A DNA stretch of 64,000 nucleotides from Sodalis glossinidius str. 'morsitans' (GTDB lineage: Bacteria > Pseudomonadota > Gammaproteobacteria > Enterobacterales > Enterobacteriaceae): positions 3,782,001-3,846,000 of the forward strand of contig NC_007712.1 in assembly GCF_000010085.1 (NCBI RefSeq), given 5' to 3'. A model generated the notes under the pieces. It made no database searches and was not told the origin of the DNA. It worked only from the letters and a program-made list of their open reading frames with translations. The position numbers were made by a program, and so were the translations under genes. Shown here piece after piece: positions 35,745-45,769 of the stretch; within the stretch, counting starts at the first letter, position 1; each line of letters begins with the position of its first letter.

Positions 35745-37837
35745 ATTATTGCTAAGCGCACGACAATTGCCATAACGCCGGACATTAGCGCTCAAGCGCT
35801 GCGCGCTGAAAAAGCCAAACTGTTCTGGTTCGCACCGCCGGTCAAGGAGGCCGGTATGCTGCGTATCAAGAAAAATATGGCTGCCTGCGCCTTTGGCGGC
35901 TATGACTTCGACGCCTGTACGCCGAGGGCGGTGCGCAAACTGACCGACCATTTACCACGCTATGCGGCCTTTTCCTATCAGACGGCCAGCCATACGCCTC
36001 AATCGCCGCGTATACGCCTCGTGGTGGCGTTTTCTCGACTGGTGCATCCCGATGCATCCGGCAGTGTGTGAAGCGTTTGAGGGCCTACTGATGGCTGATA
36101 TCGGCTTCACGCTTGACAGTGTAGACGTGAGCAAGGCGACATGAACCAGCGGCGATGATTATCTCTTGCTGGACCGTAGCGTCTATGGCGCGCAGAGCTT
36201 CCTCTATTGCCCCGACAGCCGCGCCAGGGCCATGACCTTTGACGGTGCGCCAGTGGACGTTGACGCGCTCCCGCTGCGCGTTGCTGCGCTGGTCGCGAAG
36301 AGGATCGCTGAGACGAAGACGAGGCGCGCCAACTGTTTATTGACTGGTCGGCAACGGCCCAAGAGGCTTACGAGGAGGATTTGGAAGAAGTCGCCGCCAA
36401 ACGCTGGGATGCATTAAAGGCCAGTACCACCAACTGCCGGGCAATCTTCAATGACGCTCAAGACCTCGGCTGGGTAAATCGCGGCGCTTACCACCTTCGC
36501 GCACAGTTGGTTGAAAAAAAGATGGCCGCCAGTCAAAGAGGCGCGTTGCTGGCAGAGTACTACGGCGATGTGCGGCTCAAGGCGTGCGGCGAGATGGTGC
36601 ATCGCTATAATGGTCAGATATGGTAGCATCTGCCGGATGGCGAGTTGAAACGTCAGATGGCGCAGATATTTTGCGAGAACGAGGCGACATTCTCTCCTCG
36701 CGATATCACTAACGCCGTGGATACGATGAAATGGCAAATCCCGCTCATGGGTGAGGCCAGCCGCCACCTTGTCGGCTTTGCGAACGGTGTATACGACCTG
36801 AACGCCAAAACGTTCCGGGCGCACAAGGCCGAGGACTGGCTGACGACCCATAACGGTATTAGCTACACACCACCGTTGCCCGGCGAAACGCCGAAAGCGC
36901 ATGCGCCGATAGCGAAGAGCGTAAAGCCGCTTGCATCAAGGCAGTGCTGTTTATGGTACTGGCAAACCGCTATGACTGGCAGCTTTTTTGGAGGTAACCG
37001 GCACCGGGGGGGGAGTGGAAAAAGCGTCTTTACCGGTATTGCAACGCTGCTGGCCGGGGAGCACAACGCGGAAAGCGGCAGCATGGCGGCATTGGATAGC
37101 GCCCGCGAGCGTGAACCGTTTGTTGGCAAGAGTCTAATCACCTTGCCCGACCAGGTGCGCTACGTCGGGGCGGGTGCAGGTATCAAGACGGTAACCGGGA
37201 GCGATAGTGTGCTGATTGACCCCAAGCACCTTAAGCCCTACAGCCTTGTGCTAAAAGCCGTGGTGATTATTATCGACAACGAGCCGATGAGCTTTTTACT
37301 GAACGGCAAGAGGGCATCGCCCGACGCCGTGTGATTTTTCCATTTAATCATTCGGTAAAGGAATCGCAGCAAGACCCGCTATTAATTAGAGAAAATCAGT
37401 GCGGAGGTACCGGTCATCGTCCGCGCCCTACTGGAGGCGTTTAGCGAGCCAGAACGTGCTAAACGCCTGTTGGTGCTGCAACGGGATTCCAGCGAGGCGT
37501 TGGCGGTTAAAAATATCAACGACACGCTCTACAGCTTCTGCGAGCACCTGAAAGCGTTGGAAAACGCCAATGGGATATATATGGGGAATAACCGTATCCC
37601 GTCAGACCCCAGAGTATACCTCTACCATGCGTATCTGACCTATCTGGAGGCTTGCAGACACCAGCGCCCGTTGACGCTGACCACCTTTGGACGGGACTGC
37701 CCATCGTGCTGAAAGAGTACGGTACGGAGTTGAAGAAAGACAAGAAAGAAAAAGGCGTTCGGTACAACCTGGAACTGACGGAGAGCGCCGAGGAATGGTT
37801 GCAGGACGTGGCGGAGGATGATACCTTAGCACTATAA
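35745..37837 (+). pseudogene. Phage/satellite DNA primase-helicase (D5/SF3 type), multiply broken
   Basis: Pieces in several frames form one large replication protein. N-terminal part: RAEKAKLFWFAPPVKEAG, AFSYQTASHTPQSPRIRLVV, QSFLYCPDSRARAMTFDGAP. Middle: LVGFANGVYDLNAKTFRAHK, as in D5-N primase helicases. Walker A: GGSGKSVFTGIATLL at about 37012-37056. Later: SLITLPDQVRYVGAGAGIKT, DPKHLKPYSLVLKAVVIIID, VIFPFNHSV, then the C-terminal domain to TAA at 37835-37837. I see at least five frameshifts and stops, for example TGA at 36142 and TAG at 36624. It is dead. In P4 the matching alpha protein is primase, helicase and origin binder. Confidence 0.8.
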
Positions 37838-38387
37838 TATTTTACCCAAACACCCTTCAAAGCTCCTTTCCGGGGCTTTTTATCTGAAACATAGATTTAA
37901 CATTTCGACTCTGAAAACCCAAAAATCCTGAACACAAGTGTTCAGGCTATTTTTATATTTAAAAACATAGAATTAGGTGCCAGTCTGAACAGTTGGAGCA
38001 ACATATATAGATTCTAGAGGTGAAAAACATAAGGTATTGATAAATAATAATTTCTATTTGTTGTGTTTTCGACCTTTGTTACTTGAATGTTTAATGAAAA
38101 CATTTCATTAACATTTGACTTCTGTCCTGTGCCTTAATCTTCTGGTGCTGCTCTCACTACTAACGCCTTGGCGACATGCCCCTGTTAAATATTAGAAATA
38201 GTTTACTTTGATATTTATCCCTGTGGCTTGGAAATAGCCTGTAAGCGGTACGTAGATGCGTGTAGACTGGTATGAACGTTATCTGTTTACTTTTCGCTCA
38301 TTGCAGATTGACGAAATCTCGAAAAGGGCTCCAAACGGGGGCTTTAAATTTAAAAAATAACAATTTTAAACAATGAATTAATTAAAA
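37838..38387. other. Non-coding right end of the element
   Basis: 550 bp, AT-rich. It holds the second CCTGAACA palindrome (37927-37946), a half site CTGAACAG (37985-37992) and an inverted repeat pairing AATGTTTAATGAAA (38086-38099) with TTTCATTAACATT (38103-38115) with one bulge. No gene recognised. Confidence 0.5.
37927..37946. promoter_or_regulatory. Palindromic operator-like site, element right side
   Basis: CCTGAACAC-AA-GTGTTCAGG, a perfect 9-bp inverted repeat of the same class as the one at 24232-24251; the shared part is CCTGAACA-N4-TGTTCAGG. Confidence 0.55.
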
Positions 38388-38409
38388 AATCCCATACCCT
38401 GGTTAGGAA
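38388..38409 (+). repeat. attR: right copy of the 22-bp integration repeat
   Basis: Identical to 22585-22606. It is followed by GGTAG, which completes the original envC end (Leu-Gly-Arg-TAG), and two bases later by the yibQ start. This shows the pre-insertion arrangement envC-yibQ and dates the insertion after that order was set. Confidence 0.9.
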
Positions 38410-38415
38410 GGTAGT

Positions 38416-39369
38416 TTGTCGATTAAAACATGTAGCACCGCTATCGTTATGTTTCTGCTGCTGGCATGCCCTGTGGCGCAGGCCGGGAAGCTGGCCATCG
38501 TCATTGATGATTTTGGCTACCGGCCCGCGACCGAGAATCAGGTCCTGGCCATGCCGGTTAACGTTTCCATCGCGGTGCTGCCGGATGCGCCCTATGCCCG
38601 GGAGATGGCGCTTAAAGCCCATCGACAGAGGCGCGAAATCCTCATTCATTTGCCGATGGCGCCCTTAAGCAAACAGCCACTGGAGCGCAATACGCTCACG
38701 CCGGCGATGAGCCGCGACCAGGTGTCGGACATTATCCAGCAGGCGACCCAAAAAGTCCCTTACGCAGTGGGGTTAAACAATCATATGGGCAGCGCGATGA
38801 CATCCAGTCTCAGCGGCATGCAACATGTGATGCAGGCGTTAAGCCACTATTCTTACTACTTCCTTGATAGCGTGACGATCGGCAACAGTCAGGCGGTGCC
38901 CGCCTCTGCCGGCACTGGCGTCCGGGTCCTCAAGCGGCAGGTGTTTCTGGACGATACCGCCAATGAGGCCGACATCCGTCACCAGTTCAATCGCGCGGTG
39001 GCGCTGGCCCGCCGTAACGGTTTCGCTATCGCTATCGGTCATCCGCATCCGGCCACGGTGCGCGTGCTGCAACAGATGCTGCCGTCCCTGCCGGGAGATA
39101 TCGTCCTGGTGCGCCCGAGCATGCTGCTCAACGAACGTCCCACAATAGCCCCCGCCGCTTCGCCTGTGGCAAAACCGACGCCGGCGCGCCCGCATCCCTT
39201 CCGTGGCGTGCCCTATTGTTCGAGTCGTCAGGCGCCGACGCCGGTGTATGCCGATGCCATGCTGGGCGCCATCGCTTCAAGCGTTGCCGACACGTGGCGC
39301 ATTATACTGCGCGGCGAGAGGCCCCCTGCCGCTGAGAAACCCACCGCGGGCAAACCTGCCGGACAATAA
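38416..39369 (+). CDS. yibQ: Divergent polysaccharide deacetylase family protein YibQ
   Basis: 317 residues with a signal peptide (MSIKTCSTAIVMFLLLACPVA, cleavage near QAGK). The body matches E. coli YibQ: LAIVIDDFGYRPATENQVLA, ILIHLPMAPLSKQPLE, NNHMGSAMTS, AIGHPHPATVRVLQQML. Function is unproven; the family has a polysaccharide-deacetylase fold. The start is TTG at 38416, two bases after the old envC stop, so it was probably coupled to envC translation. The element now separates them, and its promoter and coupling are uncertain. Confidence 0.9.
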   Translation: MSIKTCSTAIVMFLLLACPVAQAGKLAIVIDDFGYRPATENQVLAMPVNVSIAVLPDAPYAREMALKAHRQRREILIHLPMAPLSKQPLERNTLTPAMSRDQVSDIIQQATQKVPYAVGLNNHMGSAMTSSLSGMQHVMQALSHYSYYFLDSVTIGNSQAVPASAGTGVRVLKRQVFLDDTANEADIRHQFNRAVALARRNGFAIAIGHPHPATVRVLQQMLPSLPGDIVLVRPSMLLNERPTIAPAASPVAKPTPARPHPFRGVPYCSSRQAPTPVYADAMLGAIASSVADTWRIILRGERPPAAEKPTAGKPAGQ

Positions 39370-39566
39370 CTGACCGCAAAACGCGACCGCTGCCTCAGGC
39401 GCTCAGGCAATGAAGCGGCGCCGCTCTTTTGCTCATCCGCGGCCGTCCCTTTGCCCATCTGGCGTGAACCATCGACGCTCGCCGCCTTTCAGCGGTGAAA
39501 TAGCGAAGGTAACGCATCTATGTTACCATGCATCTAAATTATGGATGGTTTGTGCGGTGGAAATGC

Positions 39567-40778
39567 ATGACGATGCCACAAGGTCGGTTGAAAATTCTGT
39601 TGTTGGATAACGGCAAAGAGTGGGACGGCGTCACCAATAGTCTGTTGAAACTCCTTAAACATACCGACCGCAGCCGGTTTGAGATTACCTGCTGTTTTTA
39701 TCATAATTATCAGTGTGATAATGAAAAAACCATCGGCGACGTTTTACGCGCCATCGGCATCCCGACGCGGTTTATTGCGCAGCGCCGGCAACCGGTTTGG
39801 GCTAAAATAAGCAAGGAAATCCTGCTCGGGCTTTTGCTGTTCCACGCCCCCTGGCGCCAACGCGCCGTGCAAGCTATCGACCATTTCTGGCGCATCGCTC
39901 CGAACGCACGACAGCTTACCGCCCTGCTGCACGCAGGAGACTATCATCTGCTGTAGCCCAGCTCCAATGTGGAAGGCTATAGAGCGGCCGAGGGCATGCC
40001 GGTGGCGGTCGTGCAACATTGCCGCATTGAGCCGGTCCTCGACCCGTACATCGTCGCCCGGGTTAACCGGGTCGCGCGCAGTATCATCGCAGTATCCGAC
40101 GGCGTACGGCAAACCCTCATCCGCGGCGATATCCGGCCGGCGCTGTGCCAAACGGTGTTTAACGGCATCGATATTTATCAATCGCTGCCGGACGGCGCCC
40201 GACTGCGCCAATCCTTCGGCGCCGATGCGGGCACCGTTCTGTTCGGCAGCATCGGCTCGCTCATCGCCCGCAAGGCGCATGATCACACGCTACAGGCGCT
40301 ACAGGCATTCCATCAGGCCCACCCCGACGCACGCTGGAAAATGGTGCTGGTGGGATCGGGTAACGAACAGGCCAATCTGGCGCGTCAGGCGGAACAATCC
40401 GGCCTCGGCGATCGCGTCATTTTTACCGGCTTTCAGCGCAATGCGATGGAATATCTGGCCGCCTTCGACGCGCTGATACTCGCCTCCCGCAGCGAGGGCC
40501 TGCCTCGGGTAGTACTGGAAGCGATGCTGCTCGAAACGCCGGTCATCGGTTCAGCGGTCACCGGCACCACCGAATTGGTACGCCATCAGGACACTGGCCT
40601 GCTGTTTCCCTATGGCGATGTGGCGCAATTGGCGCACCACCTTGCAACGCTTTACAGCGATGTCGACCAGCGCCGTTTGCTGGCACGGCGCGCCAATGAG
40701 CGGGTTCACCGGGAGCTTGCTATCGAAAACTATATCGCTGGCGTCGAAGCCGTGCTTGCAGACGCCCATTTACCCTGA
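39567..40778 (+). pseudogene. LPS glycosyltransferase (GT4-like), interrupted by one amber codon
   Basis: MTMPQGRLKILLLDNGKEWD begins the acceptor domain. An in-frame TAG at 39954-39956 splits the gene after DYHLL. The same frame continues PSSNVEGYRAAEGMPVAVVQ, with the nucleotide-sugar domain GSIGSLIARKAHDHTLQALQ, VGSGNEQANLARQAEQSGLG and the GT4 motif EGLPRVVLEAMLLETPVIGS. One point change (for example CAG or TGG to TAG) explains the break, so it is very recent. It sits between yibQ and the hldD-waaFC operon, where Serratia and Yersinia carry core glycosyltransferases. Confidence 0.85.
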
Positions 40779-40786
40779 GACTTTGT

Positions 40787-41544
40787 GTGTTCAATACCAG
40801 ATACCGACGTATTCGCGCGCGCCATAATCTGCCCTATCAGGCAGTGGCCGGCGGCTTACCGGTCACGTCGGTGGTCATCCCCTACGTGGGCGCCGATTAT
40901 ATTGAAGAAGAGCTGTTAAGTGCGCCGCGCGCTTTGCACCGGCGTTAACCGAGATAGTGATCGTCACCGACCAGAGCGCCGCCGTCTTTCTCGCGTTACC
41001 GGCGAAAACCCGCGTCGCAACGCTCAGAGATGAGACCCCCGGCGGCGATTATCCTTATAAGCAAATTTATCTCAGTCGCCTGGTCAAAATGCAGGCGCCG
41101 CTCCAAGCGCGCACCGACTGTATTCTGATGATCGATTCCGATTTGAATTTGCTCTCGATGCCGCAAATAGCGCTACAGGATGATCATATTTACGCCAGCT
41201 TTCGCCAGGGAAAAATGATCGACAAATTGAGCGGCCTCGCGCTGGCGGCGATGCTGGATATTCGCTCCATTAACCTGGGCGAGTGGATGAACTGGCCAGC
41301 GGCGAAACGCATTGGCGGTACGCCTTCGGTTATTCCGCCGCAGGTGGTGGGCGCCCACGGCGGTTTCCCGCTGTCGGAATGGCATAAATATCTGCACTCA
41401 CACGATACGCCGCTGCTGTTCAAGCCGCAAACCTACATGGAAAAGTATACTATCTCAGTGATAAAGAGCGGCTTGCGCGCTAGCGGCGGTAGCGCATTTG
41501 CGGTCAACCGGGAAGATATAAAGCCCGGAGAGGAAATGCTATGA
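40787..41544 (+). pseudogene. Glycosyltransferase-like (DUF6492-type) gene, frameshifted
   Basis: GTG 40787 opens VFNTRYRRIRARHNLPYQAV and SVVIPYVGADYIEEELLS, then shifts near 40925. The second frame carries FAPALTEIVIVTDQSAAVF, TRTDCILMIDSDLN-like (ARTDCILMIDSDLNLLSMP) with a DSD motif, and PSVIPPQVVGAHGGFPLSEW, stop 41542-41544. The pattern fits a nucleotide-sugar transferase of the LPS locus. One frameshift breaks it. The family assignment is tentative. Confidence 0.6.
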
Positions 41545-41602
41545 TAGGAGCATTATCAGGGGCCGACGTTGTGCCGGCGCCATTGAATCGCAAGGGTAAC
41601 CC

Positions 41603-42535
41603 ATGATAGTTGTCACCGGTGGGGCCGGTTTTATCGGCAGTAATATCGTCAAGGCGTTAAATCAGATTGGCTACAACGATGTTTTGGTGGTGGATAACCT
41701 CAAGGACGGCACCAAATATGCCAATCTAGTCGACCTGAATATCTCCGATTATATGGATAAAGAGGATTTTATCGCCAGCATTGTCGCCGGCGATGACTTC
41801 GGCGATATCGACGCGGTATTTCATGAAGGCGCCTGTTCTTCCACGACCGAGTGGGACGGCAAGTACATGATGGATAATAACTATCAGTACTCCAAAGAAC
41901 TTCTGCACTACTGTATGGAGCGCACCATCCCCTTTCTGTATGCCTCTTCCGCGGCAACCTACGGCGGCAGGACGGAACATTTCATTGAGGATCGACAATA
42001 CGAGCAGCCCTTGAACGTCTATGGCTATTCCAAATTCCTGTTCGATCAATATGTGCGCGCCCTATTGCCGCAGGCCGAATCGCAAATCTGCGGTTTCCGC
42101 TATTTTAATGTCTACGGTCCGCGCGAAGGGCATAAAGGCGGCATGGCGAGTGTGGCTTTCCATCTAAATAATCAAATTAACGCCGGCGAAAATCCGAAAC
42201 TGTTCGCCGGGAGTGAAGGTTTCAAACGCGACTTCATTTACGTTGGCGACGTCGCAGCGGTAAATCTGTGGTTCTGGCAAAACAACGTCTCGGGGATTTT
42301 CAACTGCGGCACTGGACGGGCAGAATCGTTCCAGGCAGTGTCGGACGCCGTGCTGGATTACCATAAAAAAGGCCAGTTGGAATACATTCCGTTCCCGGAA
42401 AAACTCAAAGGGCGCTATCAGGCCTATACCCAGGCGGATTTAACCCAGCTGCGTGCCGCCGGCTACACGCAACCCTTCAAAACCGTCGCCGAAGGGGTCG
42501 CGGAATATCTACGCTGGCTGAACCACAACTATTGA
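41603..42535 (+). CDS. hldD: ADP-L-glycero-D-manno-heptose 6-epimerase
   Basis: Converts ADP-D,D-heptose to ADP-L,D-heptose, the precursor of the LPS inner core. 310 residues, E. coli length. Short-chain reductase features: NADP loop VTGGAGFIGSNIV, catalytic Tyr/Lys in NVYGYSKFLFDQYV, substrate blocks HEGACSSTTEWDGKYMMDNN and FNVYGPREGHKGGMASVAFH. First gene of hldD-waaF-waaC. Confidence 0.97.
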   Translation: MIVVTGGAGFIGSNIVKALNQIGYNDVLVVDNLKDGTKYANLVDLNISDYMDKEDFIASIVAGDDFGDIDAVFHEGACSSTTEWDGKYMMDNNYQYSKELLHYCMERTIPFLYASSAATYGGRTEHFIEDRQYEQPLNVYGYSKFLFDQYVRALLPQAESQICGFRYFNVYGPREGHKGGMASVAFHLNNQINAGENPKLFAGSEGFKRDFIYVGDVAAVNLWFWQNNVSGIFNCGTGRAESFQAVSDAVLDYHKKGQLEYIPFPEKLKGRYQAYTQADLTQLRAAGYTQPFKTVAEGVAEYLRWLNHNY

Positions 42536-42566
42536 TATCCTTGAGTGCAAGAAAGAGAGCGGCGGC

Positions 42567-43616
42567 ATGAAAATACTGGTGATCGGACCATCCTGGGTCG
42601 GCGATATGATGATGTCCCAGAGCCTGTATCGCCTGCTGGCGCAGCGCCACCCTGGCGTACAGATAGACGTGATGGCCCCGGCCTGGTGTCGCCCTTTGCT
42701 AAACCGCATGCCGGAGGTCAACCAGGCGCTGGCGATGCCGCTCAGCCACGGCGCTTTGGCGCTGGGCGAGCGCCGCCGGCTGGGGCAATCGCTGCGGCAA
42801 AGTGGCTACCAGCAGGCGATGGTGCTGCCTAATTCGTTTAAATCGGCGCTGGTTCCGTTTTTCGCTGACATTCCTCAGCGGACTGGCTGGCGCGGCGAAA
42901 TGCGTTATGGACTACTCAACGACCTGCGCACGCTGGATAAGCAGGCTTTTCCGCTTATGGTGCAGCGTTACGCCGCCCTGGCTTTTGATCGCCGGACAAT
43001 GCGCAGCGCCGCCGATTTACCCACGCCGCTGCCTTGGCCGCGCCTTACGGTCAGTGCGGCGGAGAAAGCGCAGGCACTGAGCACGTTTGTGCCTGACGAT
43101 GCGCGCCCGCTTATCGGTTTTTGTCCCGGCGCCGAGTTCGGCCCGGCCAAACGCTGGCCGCATTATCATTATGCCGAGCTGGCCGAAGCGCTTATCCGCC
43201 GCGGCTATCAGATAGCGTTGTTCGGCTCCCCCAAAGATCACGCGGCCGGCGATGCCATCGGCGCCGCGCTGACCGCGGGCGCACGCAGCCACTGCCACAA
43301 TCTGGCCGGTCAGACTTCACTGGAGCAGGCGGTTACGCTCATTGCCGCCTGCCAGGGGATCGTCAGCAACGATTCCGGGCTGATGCACGTGGCCAGCGCG
43401 CTGGATCGTCCGCTGGTCGCGCTATACGGGCCCAGCAGCCCGGATTTTACCCCGCCGCTTTCCCATCAGGCACGGGTAATTCGTTTAATTAGTGGTTACC
43501 ATAAAATTCGTAAAGGTGACAACGAGCAAGGCTACCATCAGAGCCTAATCGCGATTCAACCTGCCCGGTTGCTCAGCGAACTGGAACCGTTATTGGCCCC
43601 CCAAGAGGAGAATTAA
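42567..43616 (+). CDS. waaF: ADP-heptose:LPS heptosyltransferase II
   Basis: Adds the second heptose to the inner core. 349 residues (348 in E. coli). GT9 features: MKILVIGPSWVGDMMMSQSL, CPGAEFGPAKRWPHYHYAEL, VSNDSGLMHVASALDRPLVA. The stop overlaps the waaC start (TAATG, 43614-43618). Intact. Confidence 0.97.
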   Translation: MKILVIGPSWVGDMMMSQSLYRLLAQRHPGVQIDVMAPAWCRPLLNRMPEVNQALAMPLSHGALALGERRRLGQSLRQSGYQQAMVLPNSFKSALVPFFADIPQRTGWRGEMRYGLLNDLRTLDKQAFPLMVQRYAALAFDRRTMRSAADLPTPLPWPRLTVSAAEKAQALSTFVPDDARPLIGFCPGAEFGPAKRWPHYHYAELAEALIRRGYQIALFGSPKDHAAGDAIGAALTAGARSHCHNLAGQTSLEQAVTLIAACQGIVSNDSGLMHVASALDRPLVALYGPSSPDFTPPLSHQARVIRLISGYHKIRKGDNEQGYHQSLIAIQPARLLSELEPLLAPQEEN

Positions 43617-44584
43617 TGCAGGTCCTTATCGTCAAAACGTCCTCAATGGGTGATGTATTGCATACTCTACCTGCGCTGACCGATGCGGCGCGCGCAATGC
43701 CGGGGATCCGTTTCGACTGGGTGGTAGAAGAGAATTTTGCCCAAATCCCCACCTGGCATCCGGCGGTGCGGCGGGTGATACAGGTGGCTATCCGCCGCTG
43801 GCGCAAAAACTGGTTCGGCGCGGCCGTGCGCCAGGAGCGCTGCAACTTCAAACGTCAGCTACAGCGTGAGCGCTACGACGCGGTTATCGATGCGCAGGGC
43901 CTGATGAAAAGCGCGGCGCTCGTCACCCGCGTGGCGCACGGCGAAAAACATGGTCTGGACTGCAAAAGCGCGCGCGAACCCTTCGCCAGCTGGTTTTATC
44001 ATCGGCGGCACGACGTAAGCAAACAGCAGCACGCTATCGAGCGCATACGCCAACTGTTCGCCGCCAGCCTGGGCTACCCGCTTCCTGCCACGCCCGGCGA
44101 CTATGCCATTGCCGGCCATTTTCCCCCTCTGCCGGGCGACGATACCTATCTGGTTTTTCTGCATGCCACGACCCGTCCCGGTAAGCATTGGCCGGAGGCC
44201 CACTGGCGCGCGCTGATCCAACTTGCCGGTGAAGCCGGCTATCGCATCAAGTTACCCTGGGGGGCAGAACATGAACGCCTGCGCGCCCACCGGCTGGCCG
44301 AGGGGTTCAGCGCAGCGGAAGTGCTCCCCCCTTTGACGCTGGCGCAGGTAGCGGCGCAGCTGGCGGGCGCGACGGCGGTCGTGTCGGTGGATACCGGCCT
44401 CAGTCATCTGGCCGCCGCCCTCGACCGTCCGAACCTGACGCTGTATGGTCCTACCGATCCGGGGCTTATCGGCGGTTACGGACTCCATCAGCAGGAGTTG
44501 CGCGCGGAAGACGGTAGTATGGAGTTCCTGGCGGCAGAGTACGTCTGGCGGACGCTGCAACCGATGCTGCCGTCGCGGGAATAG
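43616..44584 (+). CDS. waaC: ADP-heptose:LPS heptosyltransferase I
   Basis: Adds the first heptose to Kdo2-lipid A. 322 residues, family length. MQVLIVKTSSMGDVLHTLPA at the start, IDAQGLMKSA, HATTRPGKHWPEAHW and VSVDTGLSHLAAALDRPNLT are typical of WaaC. Intact. Confidence 0.97.
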   Translation: MQVLIVKTSSMGDVLHTLPALTDAARAMPGIRFDWVVEENFAQIPTWHPAVRRVIQVAIRRWRKNWFGAAVRQERCNFKRQLQRERYDAVIDAQGLMKSAALVTRVAHGEKHGLDCKSAREPFASWFYHRRHDVSKQQHAIERIRQLFAASLGYPLPATPGDYAIAGHFPPLPGDDTYLVFLHATTRPGKHWPEAHWRALIQLAGEAGYRIKLPWGAEHERLRAHRLAEGFSAAEVLPPLTLAQVAAQLAGATAVVSVDTGLSHLAAALDRPNLTLYGPTDPGLIGGYGLHQQELRAEDGSMEFLAAEYVWRTLQPMLPSRE

Positions 44585-44596
44585 GGATAGCGCATC

Positions 44597-45715
44597 ATGA
44601 ATTATCTGTTCATCTTTCTTCTGTTGTTGCCGGTGAAGATGCTGTTAAAGCTGATGCAGCGGCCCACGGGCAAAAAGCTGGTGATACAGACGGCGAAAAT
44701 TGGCGATTTTGTTAATATCACCCCTTTGCTGCGCCATCTGGGTGTGTCGGACGCGCTGCTCAGCCGTACAGTCCAGCCGCTGGCGGAGCGTGATAATACG
44801 CTGGCGGAGTGCCTGTATATTGAGGATTACAAGCAAAATCTGTTTAGCAAGATCCGCCTGGGCTTACGGCTGGTAAATCGCTACAGCCATGTCTATTTGC
44901 TGCATCCCAACAACAGTAATCTGTTTTTTGCCGCTTTGTGTAACGCCCCGGACAAGCAGTTTCTCAGCACCTATACGCGACGCTGGTACCATAAGCTGTT
45001 TTATCTCACCGCCAGCGGCGTGGTTGAACATCGGCGCGATACGTTGACGCTGCAAAACTATCTGCGCCTGGCGGATCGTTCCCTGACCTGGCGCAGCCAG
45101 CCTAAACACGCCACCTCGCCTCTATGGCGGCCGTTGACGCCGCGCCCTGAACTGGCGACCTCCACTGACACCCTCAACATCGGTATCAGTATCTCCGCCG
45201 GCAACAAGGCCAAAACGCTGCCGCCGTCGGTGTGGGGCGACATTTTCACGCTGCTCGCGAGCCTGCCGTGCCGATACTATGTGTTCGGCCCGGCCAGTGA
45301 GCAAGGTTATCTCGATGCGCTGGTTCGCCACGCCGGCGCCGAGGCTGATATCGTCAGCCTGATAGGATTACTGCCGCTTCAGGACGTGCCCGATGCGATC
45401 CGCCGCATGGACTGTTATATCGCCACCGATTCGGGCAATGTCTATATCGCCGATGCGTTGCAGGTACCCGTTATCTGCTTTGCAGGTCCTTGCGAGGCAA
45501 AAGAACAACTGCCGTTAAACAAGGCTTTGATAATTCGCCCCGAAAGTATCCCTCCCTCCTCTTTTGTCTTCGCCGCACTGTATCATTTCGCTCATCCGGC
45601 AACGGAACTTTACGCCTTGACTCCGGAAGATCGGGAAAATATTTATCACTTTGTGGGGGGCTTGCCCGCCAGCCAACGGCTGACCGCCAGACGGTCGGAT
45701 ATATCCGCCCCCTGA
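44597..45715 (+). CDS. GT9 (heptosyltransferase-like) LPS core glycosyltransferase
   Basis: 372 residues. An N-terminal hydrophobic segment (about 1-19) precedes KKLVIQTAKIGDFVNITPLL, the GT9 start motif. The C-terminal half has SISAGNKAKTLPPSVWGDIF and YIATDSGNVYIADALQVPVI, matching the ADP-heptose-type domain. It is probably a further heptosyltransferase or relative in core assembly; the exact linkage is not predictable. It lies 12 bp after waaC in the same operon. Intact. Confidence 0.75.
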   Translation: MNYLFIFLLLLPVKMLLKLMQRPTGKKLVIQTAKIGDFVNITPLLRHLGVSDALLSRTVQPLAERDNTLAECLYIEDYKQNLFSKIRLGLRLVNRYSHVYLLHPNNSNLFFAALCNAPDKQFLSTYTRRWYHKLFYLTASGVVEHRRDTLTLQNYLRLADRSLTWRSQPKHATSPLWRPLTPRPELATSTDTLNIGISISAGNKAKTLPPSVWGDIFTLLASLPCRYYVFGPASEQGYLDALVRHAGAEADIVSLIGLLPLQDVPDAIRRMDCYIATDSGNVYIADALQVPVICFAGPCEAKEQLPLNKALIIRPESIPPSSFVFAALYHFAHPATELYALTPEDRENIYHFVGGLPASQRLTARRSDISAP

Positions 45716-45769
45716 TTGGCCTCCTGGCTAATTGCGCTAACCTGAACGCTATGGCGTAAGAACCGAGAA

